NCBI GenBank assembly: GCA_009731375.1
Contig: BJOX01000024.1
Span: 771,888-802,209, forward strand
DNA length: 30,322 nucleotides
Source: Paulinella micropora
Lineage: Eukaryota > Cercozoa > Imbricatea > Euglyphida
Direction of reading: 5' to 3'
Both the position numbers and the translations under genes were made by a program. The notes under the pieces were generated by a model. That model had not been told where the DNA came from and searched no databases. It saw only the letters and a list, made by a program, of their open reading frames with translations. The first letter of the stretch is position 1; each line of letters opens with the position of its first letter. Below, in pieces: positions 10,030 to 19,311 of the stretch.

Positions 10030-10049
10030 TAGTAGTAGTAACTTCTATG

Positions 10050-10638
10050 AAATACCAAGGCCCCGCTCACTGATCCTTTAATCAAGGATGGGACTTGGTA
10101 TCTGAAGGTACCTGGTAGAGGCGGTGAACCAAACGATATTAATATCGTTTACTGGCGGGAGGATGGGAAGGAGGTGAGGAGGGGTGAGCCTCCGAGTCGG
10201 AATGGGCCCGTTATGCGCCGGAAGGATGTATATCCTTACGGTACTTTCGATCCGGATTTCATTACTACATACGTGCATCTTACCGTTAATCATATTACTT
10301 TTTTTTTGAAGCTTCACGGAACTATTTACTGGTTTTCTTGTCAGTCGCTGGAGCTAGTGAACAACATGCATTCACAGCTTTTTTTCAAGCGTAACACTCG
10401 TCGCGATACGTGGATGTTAGAGCTTTTACAGGCTAACTATCGTGTCAAAGAGCTCCAGTTCCGGGGGTACAAGAAAAAAGACTACAAGTTCCGTTGCTCA
10501 ATTTGCGCTAAGTACTATGTGTACAAAATATCTTTTCAGAAACATAAAGAAGAGTGCCGCGCTGAAGCTGAAGTTGATTTAGACCTTGTCATCGGTCTCA
10601 GCAAGGAGACGATGTGGGCGGATGAGGATTTTTTTTAA
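10050..10638 (+). CDS. C-terminal segment with His-x4-His, Glu and zinc finger
   Basis: An open frame begins TKAPLTDPLIKDGTWYLKVP, passes DVYPYGTFDPDFITTYVHLT and ends TMWADEDFF with TAA at 10636-10638. Key features are HLTVNH (two His five residues apart, as His937/His942 in RAG1), then GTIYWFSCQSLELVNN, where the Glu in LEL corresponds to catalytic Glu962. A C2HC finger (Cys-x2-Cys-x12-His-x3-Cys) follows near the C-terminus. This is the longest intact block of the gene. Confidence 0.6.
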
Positions 10639-10667
10639 AATAAATTATTATTAATATTAATATTAAT

Positions 10668-10739
<72 letters not shown>

Positions 10740-10794
10740 GTATTAATATTAATATTATTGTATCATATTATTATTATTATTATTATTATTATAA

Positions 10795-10872
<78 letters not shown>

Positions 10873-11029
10873 GAACCGGCTTACGTACATTAATATTAAT
10901 ATTGTAATTAATCAGTAGTAATAAAATATTTTATTAATAATAAGGCACTGAAATATCTCTGAGGCTTAATATTTTGTTTTGCAGTTGATGGTGAAATTAC
11001 TTTGATGTCCACACTAAAAAAAAAATTAA

Positions 11030-11089
<60 letters not shown>

Positions 11090-11142
11090 ATAATAATAAA
11101 AAAATAAATAAATAAATAAAAAATCGCAACCATTGCCGTCCT
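10639..11142. repeat. TTA/AAT microsatellites and a short unique stretch
   Basis: Two (TTA)n tracts run from about 10640 to 10872, then unique AT-rich DNA to 11020 and an A-rich (AAT)n tract to 11120. Near 10976 the 20-mer TTTTGCAGTTGATGGTGAAA repeats sequence found at 8413 within the recombinase-like exon. No gene is seen. Confidence 0.85.
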
Positions 11143-11361
11143 CTACTCGGCCTTCTTCGTATTCCCACTTGGATCGTCGTCCTGTTCTACATCGTCCGCC
11201 TGAAGCTGTTCGATATCCTGCCGCGGATACCTACCATGCTTTAGCTTCATGAACTCCGCTCTATTGACTCCCCACTCTGCGTACTGGTCAATGATCCGAT
11301 CGAAGGGTACGTAATCGACCCAAGTCATTGATTGCAGATTCCATGGTCTCCAGTCCGACAT
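11143..11361 (-). CDS. small ORF downstream of the copia RNase H
   Basis: A 72-codon frame starts MSDWRPWNLQSMTWVDY and ends with an acidic tail, DDVEQDDDPSGNTKKAE. It begins 62 nt after the copia frame ends and is on the same strand. The composition looks protein-like. It may be an extra ORF of the element, a read into a 3' LTR or an unrelated fragment. I recognise no family. Confidence 0.35.
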   Translation of the reverse strand: MSDWRPWNLQSMTWVDYVPFDRIIDQYAEWGVNRAEFMKLKHGRYPRQDIEQLQADDVEQDDDPSGNTKKAE

Positions 11362-11423
11362 CGATAAAACTAAACAACTCACAAATAAACGAAAACAGGT
11401 GAAACACCCGTAATCATTCCGGT

Positions 11424-11735
11424 TCACCCGGAATGATAACCGTAAATTTGTTGAGCAAATAATTTAACTGCTCGCGCGGTAAACGGTTTAGTGAGTAAAT
11501 CTCCTATTTGCTTTTTAGTTCCTATCTTTATGAACTTTATCTCTCCATCTCTCCGAAGGTGATGAATGAAGTGTAATTTGAGAGGCAAATGTTTGGTGCG
11601 GGGTCCGGATAATCCTCTTTCACCTGCGAGAATGGTTTGTGAATTATCCTCGAAAATTTCTACTGCAGTGGTCCTTTTTGCGGAATTCCGAGTTCCTGTC
11701 TGACATGTCCTATTGCTAGTCCTTCTCTTATGCAT
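11424..11735 (-). pseudogene. pol: copia RNase H C-terminal part
   Basis: After a frameshift near 11690 the frame carries VEIFEDNSQTILAGERGL, then TKHLPLKLHFIHH and KKQIGDLLTKPFTARAVK. The T-K-H, H-F and D-L-L-T-K-P signatures are those at the end of copia polyproteins. The frame stops at 11424-11426. Confidence 0.85.
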
Positions 11736-13138
11736 TCAGCAGCAGCGTAAATTTCCGCGTCATTTGAACTAAGTGCTATCCTACTCTGTCTTTTTGAAAG
11801 CCAACCTATTTGGTCTCCTCCCCACAAGATTATAAAACCTGTGCGAGACTTACCCGTTTTCAAACAGACTTTATGAGCGGCATCGGGCCACAAAGTGACC
11901 TTAGGGTAGGACATACCCTCTTGAACTGATTTTGGCCCGTTAAATGCTATAACGCGAAAAGACTTGATTGAATAGCGTATAATTCTGCCTAACATTGCGT
12001 AAGTTACTCCCTTATCTATGGTTTGTTCGATATCTGGTCTTGTCATTTTGGCTAAATAAAGCAAACTGCCTACTATACTCGGAATAGACATTTTACGCAA
12101 AGCAGCATCTTCCGACATTGCTTCCGGTGTTTTGTCTACCGCTGGGGTACTGACCGGACGAGAATTTGCGTATCCTGTCGCACGTAAAATTTGCAATTGG
12201 TACTTTCTCTGGTGCAAAACGATTCCGCCTTTCTCATGCACTATCTCTATGCCTTTGAATTCTTTTGCAACTCCTAGCCTTTTGAGTGGGTAGTACCGTT
12301 CTAACGCAGACGCGAATTTATCATAAGCTTCTTTGTTAGGTGCGGAAAATATCAAATCATCCACGTGAAATACTCCCACTATAGCTTCTCTTATAGGCTT
12401 GTCTTTCTCTACGAACATGCATAAGTCGGAGTCTAACAACCTAAATCCTAGCTTTACTAACTTAGGGGCTAGTATATCATACCACCTACCTGCCTGAGGC
12501 GCACCATATAACGCTCCATCAACACGCAATATCATCCCCTCTTTGCCCTCTCTATGAATTGCATCAGGTGGGTAGGCAAATACCGGATCTTGCATGCGGG
12601 CATTTAAGTAAGCATTTTTTAAATCGATTCCGTAAAGCTTATTACCATGCCAGGCAGTTAGTTTGGCAAGCATGAGCAGTGAGCGATGTGAGGCACAAGG
12701 GACAAACAACTGGTCCAGGGTTGAAACTAACTCCTGGCTCTAACATGTCTCCTCTTAAAGCTAATCTAGACTTAACAAACTTCCTTCCGTTCTCGTTTAT
12801 CTTTACCTTGTGAACCCATGTGAGCCTAACTATCTTGCTAACGCCAGCCTTTTTGGCTTCGCTATAGTTGACCCATGTGTATGTCTTAAAGTCCTTAAGA
12901 GGCTGAATCTCTTTCTTCATGCCCTCTAACAATTCTTTCGCTGTCAATCCCTGCTCTGCTATCTCCTCAGGCACACGAATGTTGAAATAAAGCAAAAGCT
13001 CATTTGGTTCATTCATGCATCTGTCATAACATAACATAGCACTCTCCAACTCTCCAGCAGGCAATACGGACTCTCCCTCACTTACCTTGTACTTATTGAT
13101 CTCAGAACCTAGCATCTTCTCTAGTCTGTCCTCAAAGG
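11660..13138 (-). pseudogene. pol: copia reverse transcriptase and RNase H N-terminal part
   Basis: The first frame (13138 to about 12700) holds the RT start: KKEIQPLKDFKTYTWV, TWVHKVKINENG and KSRLALRGD. After a frameshift near 12700 it continues with YGIDLKNAYLNA, LYGAPQAGRWYD and the catalytic FHVDDLIFSA motif. The RNase H start follows: SRTGFIILWGGDQIGWLSKR and ALSSNDAEIYAAAE. All are typical copia signatures. The two Asp of VDD are intact, but the frameshifts prevent a functional product. Confidence 0.9.
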
Positions 13139-13243
13139 ACTCTCACTCCGAGCAAGGCAACGCTGGGCTACCTTCGCGCGCTGCACGACAGCTTGCAGGA
13201 CGTACAGGACCTGCGCACCATGCTCTGCATGAATGGCGACTTG
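13139..13243 (+). pseudogene. captured gene fragment, exon 1
   Basis: On the strand opposite to the copia element, GC-rich sequence reads TLTPSKATLGYLRALHDSLQ and then DVQDLRTMLCMNGDL, ending in phase 0 before gtagct. The following 109-nt intron is mostly ATCT units and ends tctag. Composition differs sharply from the flanking element. The gene is not recognised. Confidence 0.5.
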
Positions 13244-13255
13244 GTAGCTAGCTAT

Positions 13256-13330
<75 letters not shown>

Positions 13331-13352
13331 GTCTATCTATCTGCCAATCTAG

Positions 13353-13690
13353 GGCCTGCTGTCCGATCTGGACGTGGCTGAGCTGCTGCTGGAGGCCAGC
13401 CAGTTGCAGGACGGCCAGTCGGTCTCAGCAGAAAGCTTGGACCTGGGCGCCAGCGCACAGAAGCGCTACCCGACTCTGGACGCGATTATTGCGCGGAACA
13501 TCCACGCACGACAGGAGCAAGAGCGCAAAGCGGCAGAGCTGAAGGAGCAGCTGCAGGCGCGCAAGGCAGCAGCAGAGGCCGAGCAGGCCAACCTAGAGAA
13601 AATTTGCTGGGAAGAGCAGAAGGAGGAGAAGGAGAAGAAGGAGGAAGAGCAAAAGGAAGAGGGAGGCGAGCCTATCAAATCTGCGGAAGG
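13353..13690 (+). pseudogene. captured gene fragment, exon 2 with coiled coil
   Basis: It starts in phase 0 after tctag and reads GLLSDLDVAELLLEASQLQD, then RYPTLDAIIARNIHARQEQE, followed by an Ala/Gln/Glu and then Lys/Glu-rich coiled coil. The true end is unclear; past about 13680 the frame loses protein character and overlaps an opposite-strand fragment. Together with the preceding exon it is a genuine-looking piece of a host gene now inside a retrotransposon. Confidence 0.5.
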
Positions 13691-13845
13691 CCGTTGCGAT
13701 GGAGGCCGTTGTTGTCTACAGTTGTTTCTGCTTCAGGCTCGGCGGGGTTGTGGTAGAAGAGTTCCTGGTACAGTCGCTCCGCTTTGGCTTCCAGCGTTTC
13801 CTTGGGGCTCAGCGTCCTTGCCAAGAGTGCTTCGTTGCACCCTGC
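13675..13845 (-). pseudogene. second captured coding fragment, opposite strand
   Basis: Minus-strand frame EALLARTLSPKETLEAKAER, then LYQELFYHNPAEPEAET, ends at a TGA (13675-13677). It starts near a possible acceptor (gtgtgcag) around 13843. Its TLSPKETL echoes TLTPSKATL of the plus-strand fragment at 13139. The DNA AAGG(C/A)AACGCTGG is an inverted pair at 13154-13166 and 13791-13803, so the two fragments could be paralogous or part of an inverted duplication. Confidence 0.4.
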
Positions 13846-14282
13846 TTCCTCTGCACACTCTCTTCATATGCTCCCCTCTCATGTTGTGCTTGAGGGTCAG
13901 ATGCATCTGTGAGTGCGTGTGCATGTCCTAATCCTGTGTTGGTTGTCTGTGGGTTTGTGTCGGTGGGATGGGGTGCAGCTGTCGGTGTGGTGTCGATGTC
14001 CTGTGTTGAAAAGCTATCTTGTGTTTGTGTGTGTTTGTGATCTATGCTGACTCCCCCTGTGTCCCCTCCATACTCCCCCTGTCCTTGTTGACTATCTGAC
14101 TGACTAACATCATCGACATTGTCATATGTGTCGTCATCGTCATGAGTCTGTGTCGTGTCCTCTTGTGTGTGGGTGGTGGTGTGTGTTTGTTCCACATCGA
14201 CATCCTTACTCTCACTCTCCCCCTCAGCTACATCCTCATCCCACTTGACTGTTCTCTCTGGATGTGCTTCCTTCCCTATCAC
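13846..14282 (-). pseudogene. pol: copia acidic low-complexity linker after integrase
   Basis: The frame continues in register from the integrase across one TAG (14283-14285) and reads VIGKEAHPERTVKWDEDVAE, then long Asp/Ser/Thr/Gln-rich sequence. This is the normally disordered linker between integrase and RT in copia polyproteins. It runs into the captured DNA at its end. Confidence 0.75.
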
Positions 14283-15200
14283 CTACGGGTTAAACCGCAC
14301 GTTTCTGACTCCTGTTACTACTTTTCTACCGTCCCACACTCTATATAACTCTCTAAATAAGTCATATCCTACTAGCATAACTTTCTTTCCTCTAAACTGT
14401 CCCTTTCTACCTTTGCCTGTATACATTACCCCCATGCAACCTATCGGTCTAAGGTGTTTTAAAAACGGTTTCCTTCCCAATGACTGCTCAAATGGGGACA
14501 TCCCCTTTAGGTCCTTGGGTGGCAGGCAAAATGTTATGTAGAGTGGTTTCCGCTCTGCCCAGAAAAAAATGGGCAGGTGGGCATGGTAACGTGGCTCTTG
14601 CGGCCCCAGCCGTAATGTCAGTGGCTTTTTCAGCGATAGGGTTACCATCCTTGTCCCCCGTAGTACTCCCCGTTGCTGAAGTTTTCCAAATAAACTGACT
14701 AGACTTCCACCACTCTATCACTTCTTTCGGGACATCAAACTTTTGATCACATCTGATTTCTTGTATTTTGTTTCCTGTCTGTCTCTCATAAAATGCTACC
14801 GCCTGCTTAATGCAGTCATTGAATTCGTTCTTATGCGCAAGATAATAATCCTTAATAAACAATGAGTAATCGTCCGTGACCGAAAATTTGTGTCTCTTAC
14901 CGTGTATTGACCGTGCTGACCACGTTCCGGTGTCTATGTGTAATACTACTCCTGGCTTACTAGCTATAGCTCTCTCTATCTTATTAACTTTAAACCTAGG
15001 CAACTGCTTTGCCTTACCTATCATGTATGATTCACAAAATTCTACTTTCTTCTCATCTCCTACAAGCTTTATGCCTAATGCATTTGCCAAAGCTCTCATC
15101 TTCTTAATGCTATAGTGTCCACATGCATAATGGAACAATTCTATATCTACCTTTCTAATCGCACCAGGCTTGCAGGGATAAGACGCGTTCAGCGTTACCT
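14283..15200 (-). pseudogene. pol: copia integrase
   Basis: The N-terminal zinc region reads IELFHYACGHYS and KKVEFCESYMIGKAK; the usual second Cys of the Cys-x2-Cys pair is Tyr here. Catalytic core motifs are VLHIDTGTW and EIRCDQKF, with a Glu in NPIAEKATD. After a frameshift near 14560, beside an A run, the C-terminal part follows: HLPIFFWAERKPLYITFCLP, KPFLKHLRPIGCMG and VMLVGYDLFRELYRV. These match the usual copia order. A TAG ends the intact frame at 14283. Confidence 0.88.
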
Positions 15201-15263
15201 CCCCTGTTTTGCCCTCTGTCTGCCTACGCTTCTGTCTTTCTCTCCTGGGGTTTCCCTCCCCTT

Positions 15264-15914
15264 TTACCCCACCACACCCCTATTCTTATTCTGTGGGGGT
15301 TCATAACGCTCATTGATGTCTGATGGGGTGTCAAATTCATCGTCCCACCTATAAAGTAGGGTTGACATGAGCCTCCCTCTGACAAGTACGTCTTTCTCCT
15401 CTAGTCTTATAGGATGTTTGAGTATGACCAGCTGCCCATTTTGGTGAATGATAGACCGGTGATGGGTATTATCCATCCTGCCGGTTGAAGCAATATTCAC
15501 GGGTAACCTGGCGTCAAGGAGCATTGGCCTTGATACCGTAATTGGTCTACCGTGTCCGTTGATACGCGTCACTCTTGCCGTCCCCTCTTGTCCTATCTCA
15601 CACTCTCCATTACCTGTAATTAGCTTGACAGGGGGTACGGACTTGATGTCAGGGTTGCATGCAATGTCTCGGGACGACCCGCTATCCTGAACTATCGCGC
15701 TCTTTCTGTCTCGCCCCCCTTCCCCATCTAACACTAGTGCGTAGTTCTGTTTGCTGTTCTTGTGTTGTGATGGTGCTGGTGGCTGTGAGGTGTTGCTGTT
15801 TTGGGTCTGTGTTGGTGGGGATAGTGATGTGCGTGCTGCGTGTGCTATATACACTCCCTCTATCGCTCTCACCACATCTGTCAAGAACTCATCTAGCAAC
15901 TTCCCTTCACTCAC
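15264..15914 (-). pseudogene. pol: copia aspartic protease region
   Basis: The frame contains SAIVQDSGSSRDIACNPDI, where D-S-G-S is the retroviral-type protease active-site motif (around 15680-15695). Downstream are VTRINGHGRPITVSRPMLL and LPVNIASTGRMD, consistent with the second half of the protease fold. A frameshift near 15930 separates it from the preceding low-complexity part. Confidence 0.8.
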
Positions 15915-15924
15915 TCTCTTTACC

Positions 15925-16728
15925 TCACCACTGCTTTCCCTGCATGTTGTTGTGAGTTGTTGAGCGAGCTGTTCTATGTCTTTGAAAGTGATGATGGGTG
16001 GTGTGTTGGTGTGTGCTTGGGCTTGAGGTGTTGGACCTGGCAGTGTGGTGTTGAGGTTGCTGCCGCGCCTCCCCGCTGCGCCCCTTGGCCTCCCCGTTCC
16101 CTACGCCAACACTGGGCAGTCCGACAGATGCCGGACTCCCACTCTTAGTGTGAGTCTTCTTGATAATCTGAAAATATTTCTTAACATTCCCTTTTCGCGT
16201 AAATGTAAGAAATTCCGGGTCAACGTCATCATCATCCAAGCATGCTGCCATAGCCATATCATGTCTGATCTCTTCAGAACATCTAGAGTCATTCTCATCA
16301 TCATAGTATGATTCCTCCATCTCTTCTTCATCTTCTTCTTCCTCACTGCTCTCTCTTTGCATTGGTGTGTCAGCTGTTTGCGTGACTTGTGCGGATGATG
16401 CGGTGTGAGGTGTTTGTGTGGTGGAGGTGTGTTTTTGCGGTGATGTCTCTAGACGCTTACTCCCCCTCACTGCCCTTTTCACTCCTTTTTGCTCACTCTC
16501 TCCCTCCCTCTGTGGAGATTGGTTGGTGAATGTGGTAGTGAGGTTGTGCGGTATGACTATGCCTCTTGCTTTTGCATCTTCTCGCAAACCACTCTCGTCT
16601 GGGTAGTAAGGGGATTTAGGAGGGCGGAGGTCTGGGCTGACAGCTAGGTCAAGCAAAGGATACTCCTTGTCTTTCTTTTTTGCGTGATAACCACAAAATA
16701 ACCCATAGGTCAACCTAGAAGCTTGCAT
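15925..16728 (-). pseudogene. gag: copia disordered spacer between CCHC and protease
   Basis: The frame begins MQASRLTYGLFCGYHAKKK and is rich in Ser, Thr, Gln, Glu and His, with an EEEEDEEEMEES acidic tract and a short folded-looking piece, DPEFLTFTRKGNVKKYFQII. Copia elements normally have only a short spacer here. This element has over 1.3 kb between knuckle and protease. Confidence 0.65.
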
Positions 16729-16753
16729 AGCATTTGGACCCCTCTTGTCTTTT

Positions 16754-17506
16754 TCAAGTGAGATCTGACAAGGACTGTTCTTTTTGTTTTTCCCGTGACA
16801 CTTTAAGGGACCTCGGTCTCTCTTTGCTGTACCTCTTAATGGTTGTCAGAGGTGTTTTGGGGGCTGAGTTTTGATGCTGTGGGGTGTTTGTGGAGGTGTC
16901 CCTGGTTAGACTATGAGAGCGTGAGATTGGTGTGGCGGAGGGACTCCCTCCGTCACTTTGATTTGTCGACAGGGGACGAACACCTGGCTCAATCTGAGGT
17001 TCCCCAGCGACATTCGCTTTCTCCCTGCCTCTCTCTTCGTTAGGGGTTTCCCCAGGGTCGTCTATGACATCTTCCCCCATGAAGACGAGTAAAGCGTCAC
17101 TATCTGTTTCTGTGTCCCCCTCTTGTTCCTCCTCTCTAAGGAGGTTCATGCCTTTGTCTTTGAGAGACTTTTTGTGCTTGTTGCTCTGAGGTTTTCCCTT
17201 TTTCTTTTTATTGTCGTTCTTGTCTTCACTCGCTTGACTTTTCTTTCGGGGTTTCTTTGTTGGACAATACTTCTTGGTGTGACCTTTCTCGTTACACTCA
17301 TAACAAGTGACTTTGAGCCACCACTCCTCCTTCTTGTTGAACTTTCTGTACTTGCTCTTACCCCTTTCGTCCTCATCTCCCTTATCACCTACCAAGAGGT
17401 TTGTCTCCCTCTTCTGCCTCGTTGGCTTTTCAGGCCTCTCTTTCCTCTCTTTCTTCCTTCCACTTATCCTTTCTCCACAACGCCCATGTGTCTCTTGCAC
17501 TGTCAA
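16754..17506 (-). pseudogene. gag: copia gag zinc knuckle and tail
   Basis: A basic Lys/Glu-rich lead is followed by VTCYECNEKGHTKKYCPTKK, a perfect Cys-x2-Cys-x4-His-x4-Cys nucleocapsid knuckle (about 17260-17310). Lys-rich and then Ser/Thr/Gln-rich sequence follows. The frame overlaps the gag frame by 77 nt and is shifted from it. It ends at 16754. Confidence 0.85.
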
Positions 17507-17885
17507 CTAAGTCGTCAAATCCTGGTCTAAGGTTGGTGGGTAGGTTGAAATAAAGTGCTTTGAAATTCTCTCCATATGCGGGGTGTTTTGCAAGCTTAGC
17601 AAGCAGGGCTCTTATGATGTCATCTTCGTCGAATGGGTGAGTTCTGTGACTCTCTACCTCTCCCTTCATTGCAACATAACCATTCAACCATGCATCAACG
17701 TTTTGTCCGGGTTTTGGATACATGTTTTCGAAAATTTGCGCCTTTATGTTCCTGTTAACCCCGGAGATTGAACCGAACTTGGCCCTTACTGCCTTTATCA
17801 GCTCTATCGGTCCTGTGACTGTGAACGACAACAGGATGAGAAAAAGCAACAGACAGAATGAGTTGTAGTGTTCGCATGCGTTCAT
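17430..17885 (-). pseudogene. gag: copia gag core domain
   Basis: The frame carries IELIKAVRAKFGSISGV, IFENMYPKPGQNVDAWLNGY and HPFDEDDIIRALLAKLAKH, then YFNLPTNLRPGFDDLVDSA. The pattern of a fixed-spacing Trp, helical repeats and the 'I-x-x-L-L-x-x-L' segment is that of the UBN2/gag-polypeptide family of copia elements. The first 25 residues (MNACEHYNSFCLLLFLILL) are probably out of frame with the true N-terminus. Confidence 0.8.
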
Positions 17886-18440
17886 AATGATTTTTCTCTT
17901 TTTGTACTACTTTCACTCTTAGTGTGTGTGCTCGTTTCGACTGTCTTCGTTTCTCACGTTTCAGTTTCTTAGCTCTTTTCTCTCTCCACTGTTTCTTTTG
18001 TTTGTCAGTTAGCTTCGCCCAATCCTTCGGTTTGTCTTCAGCCTGGGTGTCTTGCTTTCATCTTTCTTCGTTTTGGGTCTCTGTCTACCCGCGTCTGACG
18101 CATTGCTTTCATCGTCAGAATCGTTATCAGGGGTATCCTCTGAGTCTGGTTCATCAGGCAACTCCCTCTCCGAGGCTCGATTTCAGTAGTATAGGGTGCC
18201 ACTACTGATTTCCAGTGCTTTCGCTGGATCGTAAGGATATTTAACCTTTGCTTTTGCTGGGTCATCAAATGCTAGCGTAATACACTCACCATGCCAGGCA
18301 CTGATGCCCTTTGCATAGTTCCGACCAGCTTGTAAATTCTTCGGAAGTCGGAATAATTCCGGCCTGAGTGATATCATCCAACTGCGGGATGTACTCTTGC
18401 TTTAATTGAACCCGCTGTTTTCTCAGTTCCAAGGCTCATA
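17886..18440 (-). pseudogene. gag: copia gag N-terminal region
   Basis: Pieces in three frames suggest the gag start: LKQEYIPQLDDITQAGIIPT (about 18410-18340), then GISAWHGECITLAFDDPAK, an acidic PDEPDSEDTPDNDSDDES stretch, and a basic DKQKKQWREKRAKKLKREKR helix. A TGA and at least three frameshifts separate them. No convincing start codon is assigned; an in-frame ATG is lacking in the first piece. Confidence 0.55.
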
Positions 18441-19311
18441 ACCTTTGGGAAGCTACCCGCTATCGTGGAACCCGGCTACTCAAGTTACAGATCATAGTAT
18501 CTTTCAGGATCTATCCAGGCTACCAAGCGAGACTATCACACAGTATGGAAACGCACTTTAATAACTCGTATAATGAAACTTCGGAACTGATTCCGAACTT
18601 TGACTTCCACGTCACAAACTGCCAGCAGTGACTAACTTAGGTACAGGTCTTACGCATTTTCAGTTAACATTGGCATTATTAATATTGACTGTCCGGCATA
18701 TGACAAATCAACTACCTAAGTAACCGTCCAGTGAATTAAATTGACATAGTAATGACCAACGGTCAGTGAGTTACGGCCGGGATCATGGCTCATGCTCCCA
18801 CTACTACACGGGTTTGGGTAGGAGTACTATTTGAGTTTGGATGTGACCGTGACCCGAAGAGCGGGTAATTACAGTGGCAACGAAATTTTAATAATGATCT
18901 CTAGCCGCTAGCTACATTATTAATAAGTCCTGACTCCAGAGAGCAGGTGAAAGATGATACCAGTAAATCATCATGATACTAGTACTAGCAGAGCGGTGCC
19001 GCCACTTCGTTTATTTATGTAGATCAAGTTCTACTTGTAGCACACTTGGGTCACCTTGCAATATACGAACTTGGCACGACTGAACGTAGCCTCCGATTGT
19101 GAGCTTGCTTAGATGAACTGAACTTCGCCAAACCGTAGGCTACTGCAGTTGAAAGTATTATACTTGAAAGCTGCCTTCAAGAACAAAGTTGTAGTTGAGT
19201 GTTCGGAATTTGCTTTGGGAGTCGGAAAAGTTTCCCTAGTCATGAATTAGGGCTCATTTTCACCGGTCACGTCCTTGTCAACAAATTTACCGCTATGACT
19301 GTATCGTGGTA
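18441..19311. other. unique non-coding DNA, possible copia 5' LTR and leader
   Basis: About 870 nt without microsatellites or long frames lie directly upstream of gag. Position and length fit an LTR plus leader, but no second copy is present on the 3' side, so this is inference only. The block ends at the TA of MITE copy B. A short inverted pair, GTAGCCT and AGGCTAC, is present near 19086 and 19136. Confidence 0.4.

Larger units (their letters stand above)
7851..10638 (+). pseudogene. RAG1/Transib-like DDE recombinase gene, interrupted
   Basis: Conserved segments lie in order on the plus strand, with at least two phase-0 introns (8136-8186 and 8524-8957). They include a GGDG motif (8365-8376 region), TGDMKW, CFLC, LERHIPDLLH, HLTVNH (His-x4-His), CQSLELVNN and a C-terminal zinc finger. 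The order matches the RAG1 catalytic core as known in mouse: Asp600, Asp708, Cys727/Cys730, His937/His942 and Glu962. It also resembles uncharacterised transposase-like proteins of other eukaryotes. Frameshifts near 8313, 9165 and 9720, in-frame stops at 10030-10041 and a MITE at 9311 make the copy inactive. No RAG2-like partner or element TIRs were found. The RAG1 assignment comes from by-eye motif matching only. Confidence 0.6.
11424..18440 (-). mobile_element. Ty1/copia-type LTR retrotransposon, decayed and interrupted
   Basis: Reading on the minus strand, the order is gag, CCHC knuckle, protease, integrase, reverse transcriptase and RNase H. Integrase before RT is diagnostic of Ty1/copia. 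At least six frameshifts and one in-frame TAG separate the parts. About 0.7 kb of unrelated DNA sits between integrase and RT. No matching LTR pair, primer-binding site or polypurine tract could be found by eye. The 870 nt upstream (18441-19311) may hold the 5' LTR and leader, and the 3' LTR appears to be missing or very diverged. Confidence 0.9.

Noticed and set aside
10030-14285. Alternative genetic code with TAG or TAA reassigned
   Set aside because: In-frame TAG codons occur in the copia and recombinase-like pseudogenes, but both also carry frameshifts and a TGA. The one good host exon (5418) ends at TAA. Decay is simpler.
18441-19311. LTR pair for the copia element
   Set aside because: No stretch downstream of pol (10880-11430) matches this block by eye; only a short CAACAAATTTAC similarity was found, and in the opposite orientation.
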